From JBHJGO01 sp050331715 (GTDB taxonomy: Bacteria; Cyanobacteriota; Cyanobacteriia; Cyanobacteriales; Microcoleaceae), in contig JBHJGO010000070.1 in NCBI GenBank assembly GCA_050331715.1, positions 30,775 to 94,774 of the forward strand: DNA of 64,000 bases. The letters run 5' to 3'. A program made the position numbers and the translations under genes. Positions 24,777 through 33,200 of this stretch are shown piece by piece. The notes beneath the pieces were generated by a model. That model saw only the letters and a program-made list of their open reading frames with translations, ran no database searches and had not been told where the DNA came from. Each line of letters starts with the position of its first letter. Position 1 is the first letter of the stretch.

Positions 24777-25547
24777 ATGAACCTAAAATCGACCTACTTT
24801 CTCCTTTCCCACGGCAGTCGTGATCCACAGCCACAGATTGCCCTCGAACAGTTGGCTCAACAACTCCGGCAGCGATATCCCCAGAGATTTCCTCTTGTTA
24901 GCGATGATTTGACTCGGCCTCAGGCTCAGCAGTCGTCTCTAGGTCAGTTTGGGACAGGCGTCTTGGAGTTTGGTGAATTGTCTTTGCACCAACAACTCCA
25001 GAATTTTGGCCAGTATACTCGTGGCCTTGGTCTAAATTGTGTCAAGATACTGCCGCTATTTTTGTTTGCAGGGATGCATGTACGAGAGGACATTCCGATT
25101 GAGGTGAGTCTGGCTCAGCAAGTTCTGGGGTCTAAGGTCGACTTACAAGTTCTGCCTTTTCTAGGATCACAAACCCCTCAAATTGTTGAGGTTCTAAAGC
25201 AACAAATACACCGTACCGATCTGGAAATTTGGATTTTAATGGGACATGGTAGCCGACGCACAGGTGGCAATCAACCGATGGAACATTTAGCAAAGCAGCT
25301 TGCATCAGTTCCGGCCTATTGGTCAACTTCTCCTAGCTTGGAAGATCAGGTTCAAGCTCTGGCTCAGCAAGGTTATCGCCGGATTGGAATCCTGCCCTAC
25401 TTTATTTTTGCGGGGGGTATTACTGAAGCGATCGCCCAGTCCGTCAATCAACTCTGTCAACGGTTCCCACAGACTGAACTCCACCTCAAAACTTCTTTAG
25501 ATCAAAGTGGTGCTTTATTCAGGTTAGTTGAAATAATGCTCGGCTAA
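24777..25547 (+). CDS. Sirohydrochlorin chelatase, CbiX/SirB family
   Basis: 256 residues from the ATG at 24777 (a TTG three bases earlier is less likely). It has two CbiX-type halves: the first with YFLLSHGSRDPQP (metal-binding His) and the pair LFLFAGMHVREDIP, the second with LMGHGSRRTGGNQ and PYFIFAGGITEAI. This is the class II chelatase fold that inserts Fe2+ (siroheme) or Co2+ (cobalamin) into sirohydrochlorin; the sequence alone does not tell which metal. Confidence 0.85.
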   Translation: MNLKSTYFLLSHGSRDPQPQIALEQLAQQLRQRYPQRFPLVSDDLTRPQAQQSSLGQFGTGVLEFGELSLHQQLQNFGQYTRGLGLNCVKILPLFLFAGMHVREDIPIEVSLAQQVLGSKVDLQVLPFLGSQTPQIVEVLKQQIHRTDLEIWILMGHGSRRTGGNQPMEHLAKQLASVPAYWSTSPSLEDQVQALAQQGYRRIGILPYFIFAGGITEAIAQSVNQLCQRFPQTELHLKTSLDQSGALFRLVEIMLG

Positions 25548-25693
25548 TTGCCACTCATCTTAACTTTGATTAAAACTTTAAGAATAGAGCCTTGTTTTTA
25601 CTAAAAATTCACGTAATTGATCAAGCTTTCCTTAGTGCATACAGTATATGATGTATTATATAAGTTAAGCGCATAAGCAAAGGCGCATGGGGG

Positions 25694-26407
25694 ATGGTGA
25701 GGGTTTTCGGGATTTATGCCAATGGTTTCTGCAGCAGGCTGTTGTGGCAGCTTTTTCTATTGGTGACTGGTGTGACAACTTTGCTGAGTGGGACAGCCTC
25801 TGCTCAGCTCTTTATACCTCCAAAGGCTGGCGCACCTAGGACATCTGTAGGCGCTGGAACTCGCAGCCCTTTCCCTGTTGTGGAGCAGCAAGGAAGGTCT
25901 GTGATGCCTGTTCTTCCGAAAGCTCAGATTGGGTCAACGGTAAGCTCGCATCCAAGCTTATTTGTTTATGTTCCTGAGTCTTCGGCTCGACGAGTTTTCT
26001 TTAGTATTAAGGACGAGTCGGGCATGCAACACCACCAAGCACGACTCCAATTGCCTCAAGGTTCTGGAATCGCTAAGGTTACGGTTCCTGAAACAGCGCC
26101 TCCCTTGGAAATTGGCAAGAAATACGTTTGGTTTCTAGTCTTTATCGGTGAAGAACAGCTTAAGCCTGATAGCCCGATGATTACAGGTTGGATTGAGCGG
26201 AGAGAGCCAATGAATGACCTTACAGGCTTGGTCTCGCTTGACTATGCCGCTGACCTTGGCCGAGCAGGATTATGGTATGACATGATTGCTGTTCTAGCTC
26301 GTCTGAAGCAAAAGCATCCAGAGGATCCAGTCGTTCTTCAAGCCTGGAAGACTGAGTTGACCTCTGCAGGACTGGCAGAAATCGTTGGCCAGCCTTTTCT
26401 AGATTAA
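25694..26407 (+). CDS. DUF928 domain-containing exported protein (copy 2)
   Basis: A 237-residue paralogue of the protein at 6026-6793. It has a signal peptide (LLVTGVTTLLSGTASAQ), the linker with MPVLPKAQ, LFVYVPESSARR, PDSPMITGWIERR and a C-terminal helix LWYDMIAVLARLK. Both copies are similar along their whole length, including the closing WKTELTSAGLAEI. It is not next to CHAT here, but a CHASE2 cyclase and a second CHAT gene lie within 10 kb. The function is unknown. Confidence 0.85.
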   Translation: MVRVFGIYANGFCSRLLWQLFLLVTGVTTLLSGTASAQLFIPPKAGAPRTSVGAGTRSPFPVVEQQGRSVMPVLPKAQIGSTVSSHPSLFVYVPESSARRVFFSIKDESGMQHHQARLQLPQGSGIAKVTVPETAPPLEIGKKYVWFLVFIGEEQLKPDSPMITGWIERREPMNDLTGLVSLDYAADLGRAGLWYDMIAVLARLKQKHPEDPVVLQAWKTELTSAGLAEIVGQPFLD

Positions 26408-26420
26408 GAAATGCGGCTAA

Positions 26421-26460
26421 CTCCCTGGGAAACCGAAGAATTGCAGGGAGCTTTTGCTTA
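26421..26460. terminator. Terminator between DUF928 copy 2 and the phosphatase gene
   Basis: CTCCCTG (26421-26427) pairs with CAGGGAG (26444-26450), followed by CTTTTGCTT. It suits the plus-strand DUF928 gene and lies between convergent genes. Confidence 0.55.
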
Positions 26461-26931
26461 CAGCATGTACTCAGGTACTAGCTTGATTTCTAGGGCTTCA
26501 AGTTGCTTGACTAGCTGCTGGATTTGCTGTTCTAGCTGATTCAGGGAATGCTCAACGGCGTCATCACTTGGATCTTTAATATTCCAATACTCAATCGTGT
26601 TGACCCAAGCCGGATGACGCTCTTGCATGAGGGAACGATGAATAGATTCCTCAATGGCAATGATACGATTCGTTGACTTGAGATCAACTTCCGAGACCTG
26701 GATCGGACAGCGCAAGCTGTTGGACAACATGATGCCTCGCTTGGCTAGGGCAGACGAGATCGCCTGTCGGGTCACCCCATCATAGGGGCAGTCGTTGGGT
26801 TGATTGATTGCTAGACCCCGTGAACTTGCCCGCCAACCTAGTCCTTTTCGAGTTGCCAAGTCGTTGAACAAGCATTCAGAGAATCGGCTACGGTAGTCAT
26901 TCCTGGTACACAAAAACAAAACCCGTTTCAT
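26458..26931 (-). CDS. Low-molecular-weight protein-tyrosine-phosphatase-like protein
   Basis: 157 residues. The P-loop CX5R is at the very N-terminus (VLFLCTRNDYRSRFSE; Cys8, Arg14) and a DP loop that would supply the general acid is at NIKDPSDD (about 123-130). Family members are LMW tyrosine phosphatases or ArsC-type arsenate reductases; no second redox Cys pair is evident. The Ser after the P-loop Arg is conserved. The C-terminus is a coiled-coil-like helix. Confidence 0.75.
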   Translation of the reverse strand: MKRVLFLCTRNDYRSRFSECLFNDLATRKGLGWRASSRGLAINQPNDCPYDGVTRQAISSALAKRGIMLSNSLRCPIQVSEVDLKSTNRIIAIEESIHRSLMQERHPAWVNTIEYWNIKDPSDDAVEHSLNQLEQQIQQLVKQLEALEIKLVPEYML

Positions 26932-27456
26932 AACTTTTACATGCTTAAAGTGGTCAAGTTGTTCAGAAGATCAAGATCCCATTAATCTCCCAAAGATGAA
27001 TTGTGGCAATGGTAACTCATAGAACTTTGTAGGTCTGTGATCAAGATATCTGTACAAACAGAATCCCACACGTCCTATCGCCCCAATTCAGCCATGGTAA
27101 TATTCTGGCTGGTATTTTTTGGTTCACACTCACTCACACCTTGTGACCACCCACAACGCCAGCAAAGGATGAACTTGGGAATAATATTAGGCATCGGATA
27201 GCCCTATCACCGAGTCTTCCGTATCAGCTTGTCCTGCTTATCAGCAGACCCCCCAAAGAAAAGTATTGAGTTAATTTGATGAGATCTTTAAAATGCTTTT
27301 TTGATCCTAGGACTCTAAGTTTAGACCAAGCTCCGGGTAAGTTGCATCCGTCGGCGGATTTATATGACGTTTTGAAAACTATTGTTGCTGGCTATGGGTC
27401 ATTTACGATTGTTTTTTGGATTTTTGGTGATTGGTTATACAGAGTCGATAGATCTT
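26932..27456. other. 525-bp intergenic region, no gene recognised
   Basis: It lies between the phosphatase gene (its upstream side) and the 3' end of the coiled-coil gene. It is AT-rich and has no convincing frame; a 67-codon plus-strand frame at 27276-27479 overlaps the neighbour and looks accidental. No tRNA-like fold or strong terminator was seen. Confidence 0.4.
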
Positions 27457-28311
27457 CTAGGAATCAACTGCTTCTGTGACTTTTTCAGTTGTGGAAGCTG
27501 TTGCTTCTGTTTCGGCAGTAGTTTGTTGCAGTGTTTGAATGAATTGGGTTGTTCCCCGGCGAATTTGACCATAATAGTGTTTTTCCAAATCGGCCGCTGT
27601 ACCCTGGACTTCGGCATGTTGTTTCTGGATCAGGTCTTCTCGGAGCTGCTGCGCTTGTTGCTGCTGGTGTTGCTCCAGGCTTTCCAGGCGGTTTTGGATG
27701 TTGGCTTGTTCTGCTTCTGTCTGAGTGGTGAGCTGTTGAACCTGGGCTTCATACTCGCTTAATTCCTGATTCAAACGCTGAACTTGAGTTTTGCTACCTG
27801 CCAACTCCTGGGTGACTTGACTCAATTCAGTTTCGTAGTTGGCGATGGATTGACTCATGGTTTGCAAAGACTGGGTCATGTCTTGAAGCTGAACCTCGCT
27901 AGTGGCAAGTTTTTGCGTAACTTGACCGAGATGATTTTCGTAGATTTGCAGGGTATGATTGGCCTGGTTCAGTTCAGCCGTACGATGGGATAACTGTTCA
28001 GAGAGTTGGGTTTTCTCTTGGGCAAATTCCTGTTGCAATGAATGCTGGGTGGCCTCTAACTGCTGAGTGTGAACTTGTTGAGCCTCCTGGGTTCTTTGGG
28101 TCATTTCAGCCTCGTATTCCTGGCGGAGAGACTGTACCATCTGCTCAATTCTGGATTGGTGCCCCCTTTCGAGTTCCTCCGCCTGTCGTTGGATTTTGGC
28201 TTCATAGGCTTGGCGTTGGCGCAGCATTCGTCTTTCCCACAGCCAATATCCCAGGCCCAGCCCAGCAGCGGTCGCTGCAACTAACATCACTCCTATATTG
28301 ACCAAATCCAC
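27457..28311 (-). CDS. Membrane-anchored long coiled-coil protein
   Basis: 284 residues. One N-terminal transmembrane helix (about 5-27, GVMLVAATAAGLGLGYWLW) is followed by about 200 residues of Gln/Glu-rich coiled coil (LEATQHSLQQEFAQEKTQL and similar) and a short non-coiled tail rich in Thr/Glu. I do not recognise a family; it could be a structural or scaffold protein of the cell envelope or thylakoid. Confidence 0.6.
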   Translation of the reverse strand: MDLVNIGVMLVAATAAGLGLGYWLWERRMLRQRQAYEAKIQRQAEELERGHQSRIEQMVQSLRQEYEAEMTQRTQEAQQVHTQQLEATQHSLQQEFAQEKTQLSEQLSHRTAELNQANHTLQIYENHLGQVTQKLATSEVQLQDMTQSLQTMSQSIANYETELSQVTQELAGSKTQVQRLNQELSEYEAQVQQLTTQTEAEQANIQNRLESLEQHQQQQAQQLREDLIQKQHAEVQGTAADLEKHYYGQIRRGTTQFIQTLQQTTAETEATASTTEKVTEAVDS

Positions 28312-28503
28312 AGCGTTCTCCTAAGATTAGCAACCCTAATTTTCGATACAGCGTTTCCACCGCTGATGGAGTACATGAGGTTGGGGTGCGGTGTGTCCCA
28401 AAATCTCAAATCCTTACCTCACCAAGCCTGGAAAGGCTATATAATTTTTCATAATAATTTCCTCAGTTATCATTTGGTTTTTAGAATTATTAAGGCAGGG
28501 TTA

Positions 28504-28782
28504 ATGGCATCTATGGTTCGCGCCCATGTCTGGATATCTGGACAGGTTCAAGGGGTTGGTTTTCGGATTTCCACCTTGAACACGGCAATGGAATTTGGTC
28601 TGGGGGGATGGGTTAAGAATTTGTCGGATGGCCGAGTTGAGGCTGTGTTTGAAGGTGATCCATCTCAGGTAGAGGTGATGATTCAATGGTGTCATCATGG
28701 GCCGCCGGCTGCAATGCCTCAACAGGTTATGACTGAATATGAGCCTCCAGAAGGATTACAAAAATTCACGATCATTCGTTAA
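28504..28782 (+). CDS. acyP: Acylphosphatase
   Basis: A 92-residue enzyme that hydrolyses acyl phosphates. I use ATG 28504 (MASMVRAHVW; a second Met is at 28513), since the upstream in-frame codons do not match the family. Catalytic residues: Arg in GQVQGVGFR and Asn in GWVKNLSDG. The last 11 bp overlap the convergent cyclase gene. Confidence 0.9.
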   Translation: MASMVRAHVWISGQVQGVGFRISTLNTAMEFGLGGWVKNLSDGRVEAVFEGDPSQVEVMIQWCHHGPPAAMPQQVMTEYEPPEGLQKFTIIR

Positions 28783-30859
28783 GTAGCTCGATTAGAAATA
28801 AGATTCCAGCCCAGCAGTTGTACTCTCGGAGCAGTAGCCAAATTATCGGGATACGACTCAACCACGGGTTTTTGGCTAGAACCCGATAGACATCAACCAA
28901 TTGCTGGCGGCCTTTGAGCGGAATTTCTCCCCAGGATTCGACTTCAAATCTTCTCGCGATGTACTTGAGTGTTTCCTTTGTAATCAAAATGCGGCAAGTA
29001 CCTGCTTGTCGTTCTTTGAGGCAACTTTCCAGACGCGAGGCAATGTTGACACTGTCTCCTAGTAAGCCATATTCTGAGCGGTCTTTGCTCCCCAAACTGC
29101 CAGCGACAATTTCTCCTGTGTAAATCCCAACTCGCATTTTGATCGTGGGTAGTTTTTCAACAGACCATAGGGGGTTGAGCCGTTCGAGTTCGTCCCACAT
29201 TTCTACGGCACAGACAACGGCATCATAGGCATCGGCGGCAATTTCAGCATCAGACCGATGGGGAATCGGGACACCAAAAGCAGCCATAATGCCATCCCCA
29301 GTAAATTTGTTCACAATGCCATGACGGGATCGAATGCATTCTGTCAGAACGGTCAGATACTCATTCAACCAATCCAGGAGCTTTTCTGGCTCCATCTGTT
29401 CAGAAATTGTACTGAAGTTGCGGATGTCACAGAACAGAATAGTAGCGGTTAGATTTTGACCCGGTAGCTTGCCATCGAAAATGAGCTGGTCTCGTTCTCT
29501 CCACAACGCTTCGGCGACTTCAGGGGAAGTGTTTTGTCCCAAAAGTTGCATAATTGCTTGACGCTGACGTTGGGTTCGTGCCGTGCGATAGGCCATACCG
29601 ATACCGCTGGTGACCACCAGGGCAAACCCCGGAGCCATCGTCGGAACCCAATAGCGATTCAAGAAAAATAAGAAGCTAAAACTTGCCAGAATGGCCAAAA
29701 GGGCAGGGTTCCCAAAGACGAGAGTAATTGGACGACGAGCACACCAGGCCAAAGTTGCACCGATCCCCCCCCAGGCAATAATCCATAAAATCTCTAGCCC
29801 GCCGGGCCAAAATCGAAATGGTGGACGAGAGCCATCAACCGCATCAAGAATTTGGCTGACCATTTGACCGTGAATAATCACACCAGGCATCTTAAAGTTT
29901 CTCTCCTGGGCAGGGCTGAAGGGCGTCAGGAAATAATCTTTGCCGCTGGGGGCTGTCGTCCCAATCAATACAATCTTGTCCTTGACCCAGCGGGGGTTGA
30001 TTTCTCCGCGTAAAACTTGGCTGAGGCTAATTGTGGGTGCAATCTTAGTTGGCAGACGGTAGTCCAGCAAAATTTGATACCCCTCAGCATCGATTCTTTG
30101 ATATCCACCTGACGTTCTTTTCAGGGGTAGGAACTCGGCCTGGCCTAGGATGATGTAATTGGGATTAGCTGGATCGTTCTCTGGTTCAATCCCTCGCTGT
30201 GCTAGATATTGCAATGCCAATCGCAGAGAAAAGGAGTAGGAGATTCCGGTTTCAGTGCCAGCAAATAATAAATTACGACGTACAACACCATCTGGGTCAA
30301 GCAGTAAATCGTTAAATCCAATTTGCTCTGGAGGAACCGTCTCAGGAGCTGGAATTGGGGGAATTTCTTCATCGCCCAATGTTTTAATCACAACTACATT
30401 GTCTTGCGTTTGCAGGATTTTCTGTAGATCCTGATGACCCGGTTCGTAGGGAATGTCCCGGTACAAATCTAGACCAATAATCTCAGGTTCCAGATCGAGC
30501 AACGTGGTGAGGGCCTGGGCAAGAATCCCGTCGGAAACGGGATAGCGTTCGATCAGGCCAATATCTGCTTCAGTGATGGCAACAATTAGTAACCTTGAAT
30601 CGGTTCGATCCTGGGGATTTAGGCCCAAATTCTGGCGCGATCGCATCATCCAATCGAAGTACCATACTTCCAGCGGCTGAAACCCTGCAACGGAACGAAT
30701 TCCAAGCGTGATCAGGATTAATCCTAAAAGTAATCCGATGCCGCCCAGTGTCCCTTTAGTATCAGCATTTTGTTGCCTGAATTTCTGCCTTAATGGTGCT
30801 AAGAATTTCGCCATTCCAGAATGAGCTACATCTACTATAACTTTAGGATAGAGAGGCAT
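28772..30859 (-). CDS. CHASE2-domain class III adenylate cyclase
   Basis: About 695 residues. A CHASE2 periplasmic sensor (VEVWYFDWMMR, ADIGLIERYPVSDG) lies between an N-terminal transmembrane helix and three more around 340-420. A cyclase catalytic domain follows: metal Asp in ILFCDIRNF, second metal Asp in NKFTGDGIMAAFG, and substrate-selecting Lys (NKF) with Asp (LLGDSVN). Lys/Asp fits ATP, so cAMP is the expected product. The transition-state Arg is in NIASRLES. I start at 30859 (MPLYP); the next Met at 30814 (MAKFL) is also possible. Codons further upstream belong to rnpB on the other strand. A hydrophobic tail (IPIIWLLLREYNCW) after the catalytic domain is unusual. Confidence 0.88.
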   Translation of the reverse strand: MPLYPKVIVDVAHSGMAKFLAPLRQKFRQQNADTKGTLGGIGLLLGLILITLGIRSVAGFQPLEVWYFDWMMRSRQNLGLNPQDRTDSRLLIVAITEADIGLIERYPVSDGILAQALTTLLDLEPEIIGLDLYRDIPYEPGHQDLQKILQTQDNVVVIKTLGDEEIPPIPAPETVPPEQIGFNDLLLDPDGVVRRNLLFAGTETGISYSFSLRLALQYLAQRGIEPENDPANPNYIILGQAEFLPLKRTSGGYQRIDAEGYQILLDYRLPTKIAPTISLSQVLRGEINPRWVKDKIVLIGTTAPSGKDYFLTPFSPAQERNFKMPGVIIHGQMVSQILDAVDGSRPPFRFWPGGLEILWIIAWGGIGATLAWCARRPITLVFGNPALLAILASFSFLFFLNRYWVPTMAPGFALVVTSGIGMAYRTARTQRQRQAIMQLLGQNTSPEVAEALWRERDQLIFDGKLPGQNLTATILFCDIRNFSTISEQMEPEKLLDWLNEYLTVLTECIRSRHGIVNKFTGDGIMAAFGVPIPHRSDAEIAADAYDAVVCAVEMWDELERLNPLWSVEKLPTIKMRVGIYTGEIVAGSLGSKDRSEYGLLGDSVNIASRLESCLKERQAGTCRILITKETLKYIARRFEVESWGEIPLKGRQQLVDVYRVLAKNPWLSRIPIIWLLLREYNCWAGILFLIELLNE

Positions 30860-30915
30860 TAACGCATTGGCTTTTCCTGGAACCAGCCGGTCGATTCGTA
30901 AGTTAAAGTAAAGGC

Positions 30916-31340
30916 AGAGAGCCAGTGTAGGTGGTTGCGGATTCCGACGGAATCTGAGGAAAGTCCGGGCTCCCGAAAGACCAAACTTGCTGGGTAACGC
31001 CCAGTGCGAGTGATCGTGAGGATAGTGCCACAGAAACATACCGCCCAGGCAGTAATTAGTTATCAGCGGTCAGCAATCAGCTAAGACCTGACATCTGAGA
31101 GCTGAAAGCTTAATGGGTAAGGGTGCAAAGGTGCGGTAAGAGCGCACCAGCAATGTCGAGAGGCATTGGCTCGGTAAACCCCGGTTGGGAGCAAGGTCGG
31201 AGGAACAAAGGTTGGTCTTTTTCCAGTTCCGCGAAAGGTGTACCGCTAGAGGTATTTGGTAACAAGTATCCCAGATAGATAGCCGCCGTCTTGACAGATT
31301 TAGTCAGGATAACAGAACCCGGCTTACGTCTGACTCTCTT
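30916..31340 (+). ncRNA. rnpB: RNase P RNA (cyanobacterial bacterial-type A)
   Basis: The RNA subunit of RNase P, which trims 5' leaders of tRNA precursors. AGAGAG at 30916 pairs with CTCTCT near 31339 (P1). The conserved core GAGGAAAGTCCGGGCTCCC (about 30956-30974) and the CAGTGC, GGTAAACCCC and ACAGAACCCGGCTTA blocks (last at about 31310) are present in order. I infer the ends from P1. The P12 region contains three 7-bp repeats ending TCAG (31060-31080). The gene overlaps the false upstream extension of the cyclase frame on the opposite strand. Confidence 0.92.
31060..31080 (+). repeat. Heptanucleotide STRR-like repeats inside rnpB
   Basis: TTATCAG, CGGTCAG and CAATCAG in direct succession, in the variable P12 stem. 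They resemble the short tandemly repeated repetitive sequences described in rnpB of some cyanobacteria, but here they are degenerate. Confidence 0.5.
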
Positions 31341-31491
31341 TCTCTTAGATCTATTTCAGCCGAAATAATTTGAAATGGAAAGGTGAGCAACGTCACTGCT
31401 CGCCGCTTCATCCTATGTCGATACCTGTTGAGAACCCTGAAAGCCTTATACTGAGAGAGAGTATTATGAGAATCTGAATTTATTATTAATT

Positions 31492-32607
31492 GTGAGTTCA
31501 ACTGCTGTCGTTGCAAATTCCGAAAATCCAACTGCCGAAAATCCAACCGTTTCCTCCTCTAGACGCCCCGTTTTTCCCTTCACTGCGATTGTGGGTCAAG
31601 AAGAGATGAAGCTGGCCCTCATCCTGAATGTGATTGATCCCAAAATTGGGGGAGTGATGATCATGGGGGATCGAGGGACTGGAAAATCAACTACAATCCG
31701 TGCCTTGGCCGACCTTTTACCGGAAATTGAAGTTGTCGCCGATGATCCCTTCAACAGCGATGTTCATGATCTGGATTTAATGAGTGATGAAGTGCAGCAG
31801 CGGGTGGCTGCCCAAATGGAGATTCCAGTGATTCGCCGTAAAGTTCAGATGATTGATTTACCACTGGGGGCGACAGAAGATCGAGTTTGTGGATCGATTG
31901 ACATTGAAAAAGCCCTGACAGAGGGAGTAAAAGCTTTCGAGCCGGGTTTATTGGCTAAGGCGAACCGGGGAATTCTCTACGTTGATGAGGTGAATTTGCT
32001 AGATGATCATTTGGTGGATGTATTGCTCGACTCGGCGGCAAGTGGCTGGAATACCGTTGAACGGGAGGGAATTTCAATCCGTCACCCGGCCCGGTTTGTC
32101 CTGGTGGGTTCCGGCAACCCGGAGGAGGGAGAACTGCGACCCCAACTCCTGGATCGATTTGGGATGCACGTTGAAATTCGTACCGTCAAGGAACCTGATT
32201 TGCGGGTTCAGATTGTAGAGCAACGATCTGCCTTCGACCAAAGTCCTCAAATATTTCTGAAGGATTACGTTTCTCAGCAGGAAGAAATCCAGCAACAAAT
32301 CGTAGCGGCACGAGAACGGTTGTCCCAGGTTCAGATTGATCGGGAACTGCGGGTGAAAATTTCTCAGGTTTGTTCTGAATTAGACGTGGATGGACTGCGG
32401 GGAGATATCGTGACGAATCGAGCGGCCAAGGCCCTTGCTGCTTTTGAGGGTCGAACCGAGGCAACGTTGGAAGATATTCAACAGGTGATTACCCCCTGCC
32501 TGCGCCATCGTCTGCGTAAAGATCCCCTGGAATCAATCGATTCAGGATACAAAGTTCAGAAAGTGTTCCGCTCCGTCTTCGGACTCCCGGATGAAGCAGC
32601 AGAATAA
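31492..32607 (+). CDS. chlI: Magnesium chelatase ATPase subunit I
   Basis: A 371-residue AAA+ ATPase that, with ChlD, powers Mg2+ insertion into protoporphyrin IX by ChlH, the branch point to chlorophyll. Walker A GDRGTGKST (about 57-65), Walker B ILYVDEVNLL (about 160) and the arginine region RLRKDPLE are visible. Start GTG at 31492 is used because the N-terminus (FTAIVGQEEMKLAL at about 30) must be preceded by a short extension. It begins 150 bp after rnpB and overlaps ruvC by 17 bp. Confidence 0.95.
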   Translation: MSSTAVVANSENPTAENPTVSSSRRPVFPFTAIVGQEEMKLALILNVIDPKIGGVMIMGDRGTGKSTTIRALADLLPEIEVVADDPFNSDVHDLDLMSDEVQQRVAAQMEIPVIRRKVQMIDLPLGATEDRVCGSIDIEKALTEGVKAFEPGLLAKANRGILYVDEVNLLDDHLVDVLLDSAASGWNTVEREGISIRHPARFVLVGSGNPEEGELRPQLLDRFGMHVEIRTVKEPDLRVQIVEQRSAFDQSPQIFLKDYVSQQEEIQQQIVAARERLSQVQIDRELRVKISQVCSELDVDGLRGDIVTNRAAKALAAFEGRTEATLEDIQQVITPCLRHRLRKDPLESIDSGYKVQKVFRSVFGLPDEAAE

Positions 32608-33136
32608 ACGAATTATTGGCTTTGATCCGGGCTTGGCAATTTTGGGATTTGGGGTGATTCAATGTCCAGTTTCAACCCCTCAGTCCCCGGTTCAGGCTAA
32701 TGATACTGATGCCAGTTTGATTGACTTTGGAGTGATTACCACGCCGAAGGGCCACGATCTTGGTCAGCGGCTCTGCACTATCTATGATGACTTACACACA
32801 TTGATGGAGCAGTTTCAACCCGATTTGGCAGTGGTGGAAAAGCTATTTTTCTATCGCATGGGCAATACCTTCTTTGTGGCCCATGCAAGAGGCATTCTCA
32901 TGCTAGTACTGGCTCAATTTAAAATTCCCCTGGTAGAGTTCACCCCGGCCCAAATCAAACAAGCCCTGACAGGATACGGCAATGCTCAGAAACAACAGGT
33001 GCAAGAGGCAGTCGCTAGGGAACTCAACCTGGATACAATTCCTCGACCGGATGATGCGGCAGATGCGCTGGCTGTTGCCCTCACAGGGTGGTTTGACCCA
33101 GAGGTAGTGGAACAACTCATGGACTGCTCCGCTTAA
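32591..33136 (+). CDS. ruvC: Holliday junction resolvase RuvC
   Basis: A 181-residue RNase H-like nuclease that resolves Holliday junctions. Acidic active-site residues sit in IIGFDPGLA (Asp12), VVEKLFFYRMGN (Glu), and the terminal RPDDAADALAVAL (two Asp). It starts 17 bp inside the end of chlI in another frame, so it is probably co-transcribed with chlI. This linkage is common in cyanobacteria. Confidence 0.93.
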   Translation: MKQQNKRIIGFDPGLAILGFGVIQCPVSTPQSPVQANDTDASLIDFGVITTPKGHDLGQRLCTIYDDLHTLMEQFQPDLAVVEKLFFYRMGNTFFVAHARGILMLVLAQFKIPLVEFTPAQIKQALTGYGNAQKQQVQEAVARELNLDTIPRPDDAADALAVALTGWFDPEVVEQLMDCSA

Positions 33137-33200
33137 TTTTGGGTGTATCGTGACTTTAAGTTACGTGTACTGAGTTTTACAGATCACCAAATCGCACCAA

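Noticed and set aside
27276..27479. 67-codon plus-strand frame
   Set aside because: It overlaps the 3' end of the coiled-coil gene and has no ribosome site or recognisable family.
28366..28503. N-terminal extension of acylphosphatase
   Set aside because: The added 46 residues do not match the compact 90-residue family; ATG 28504 fits.
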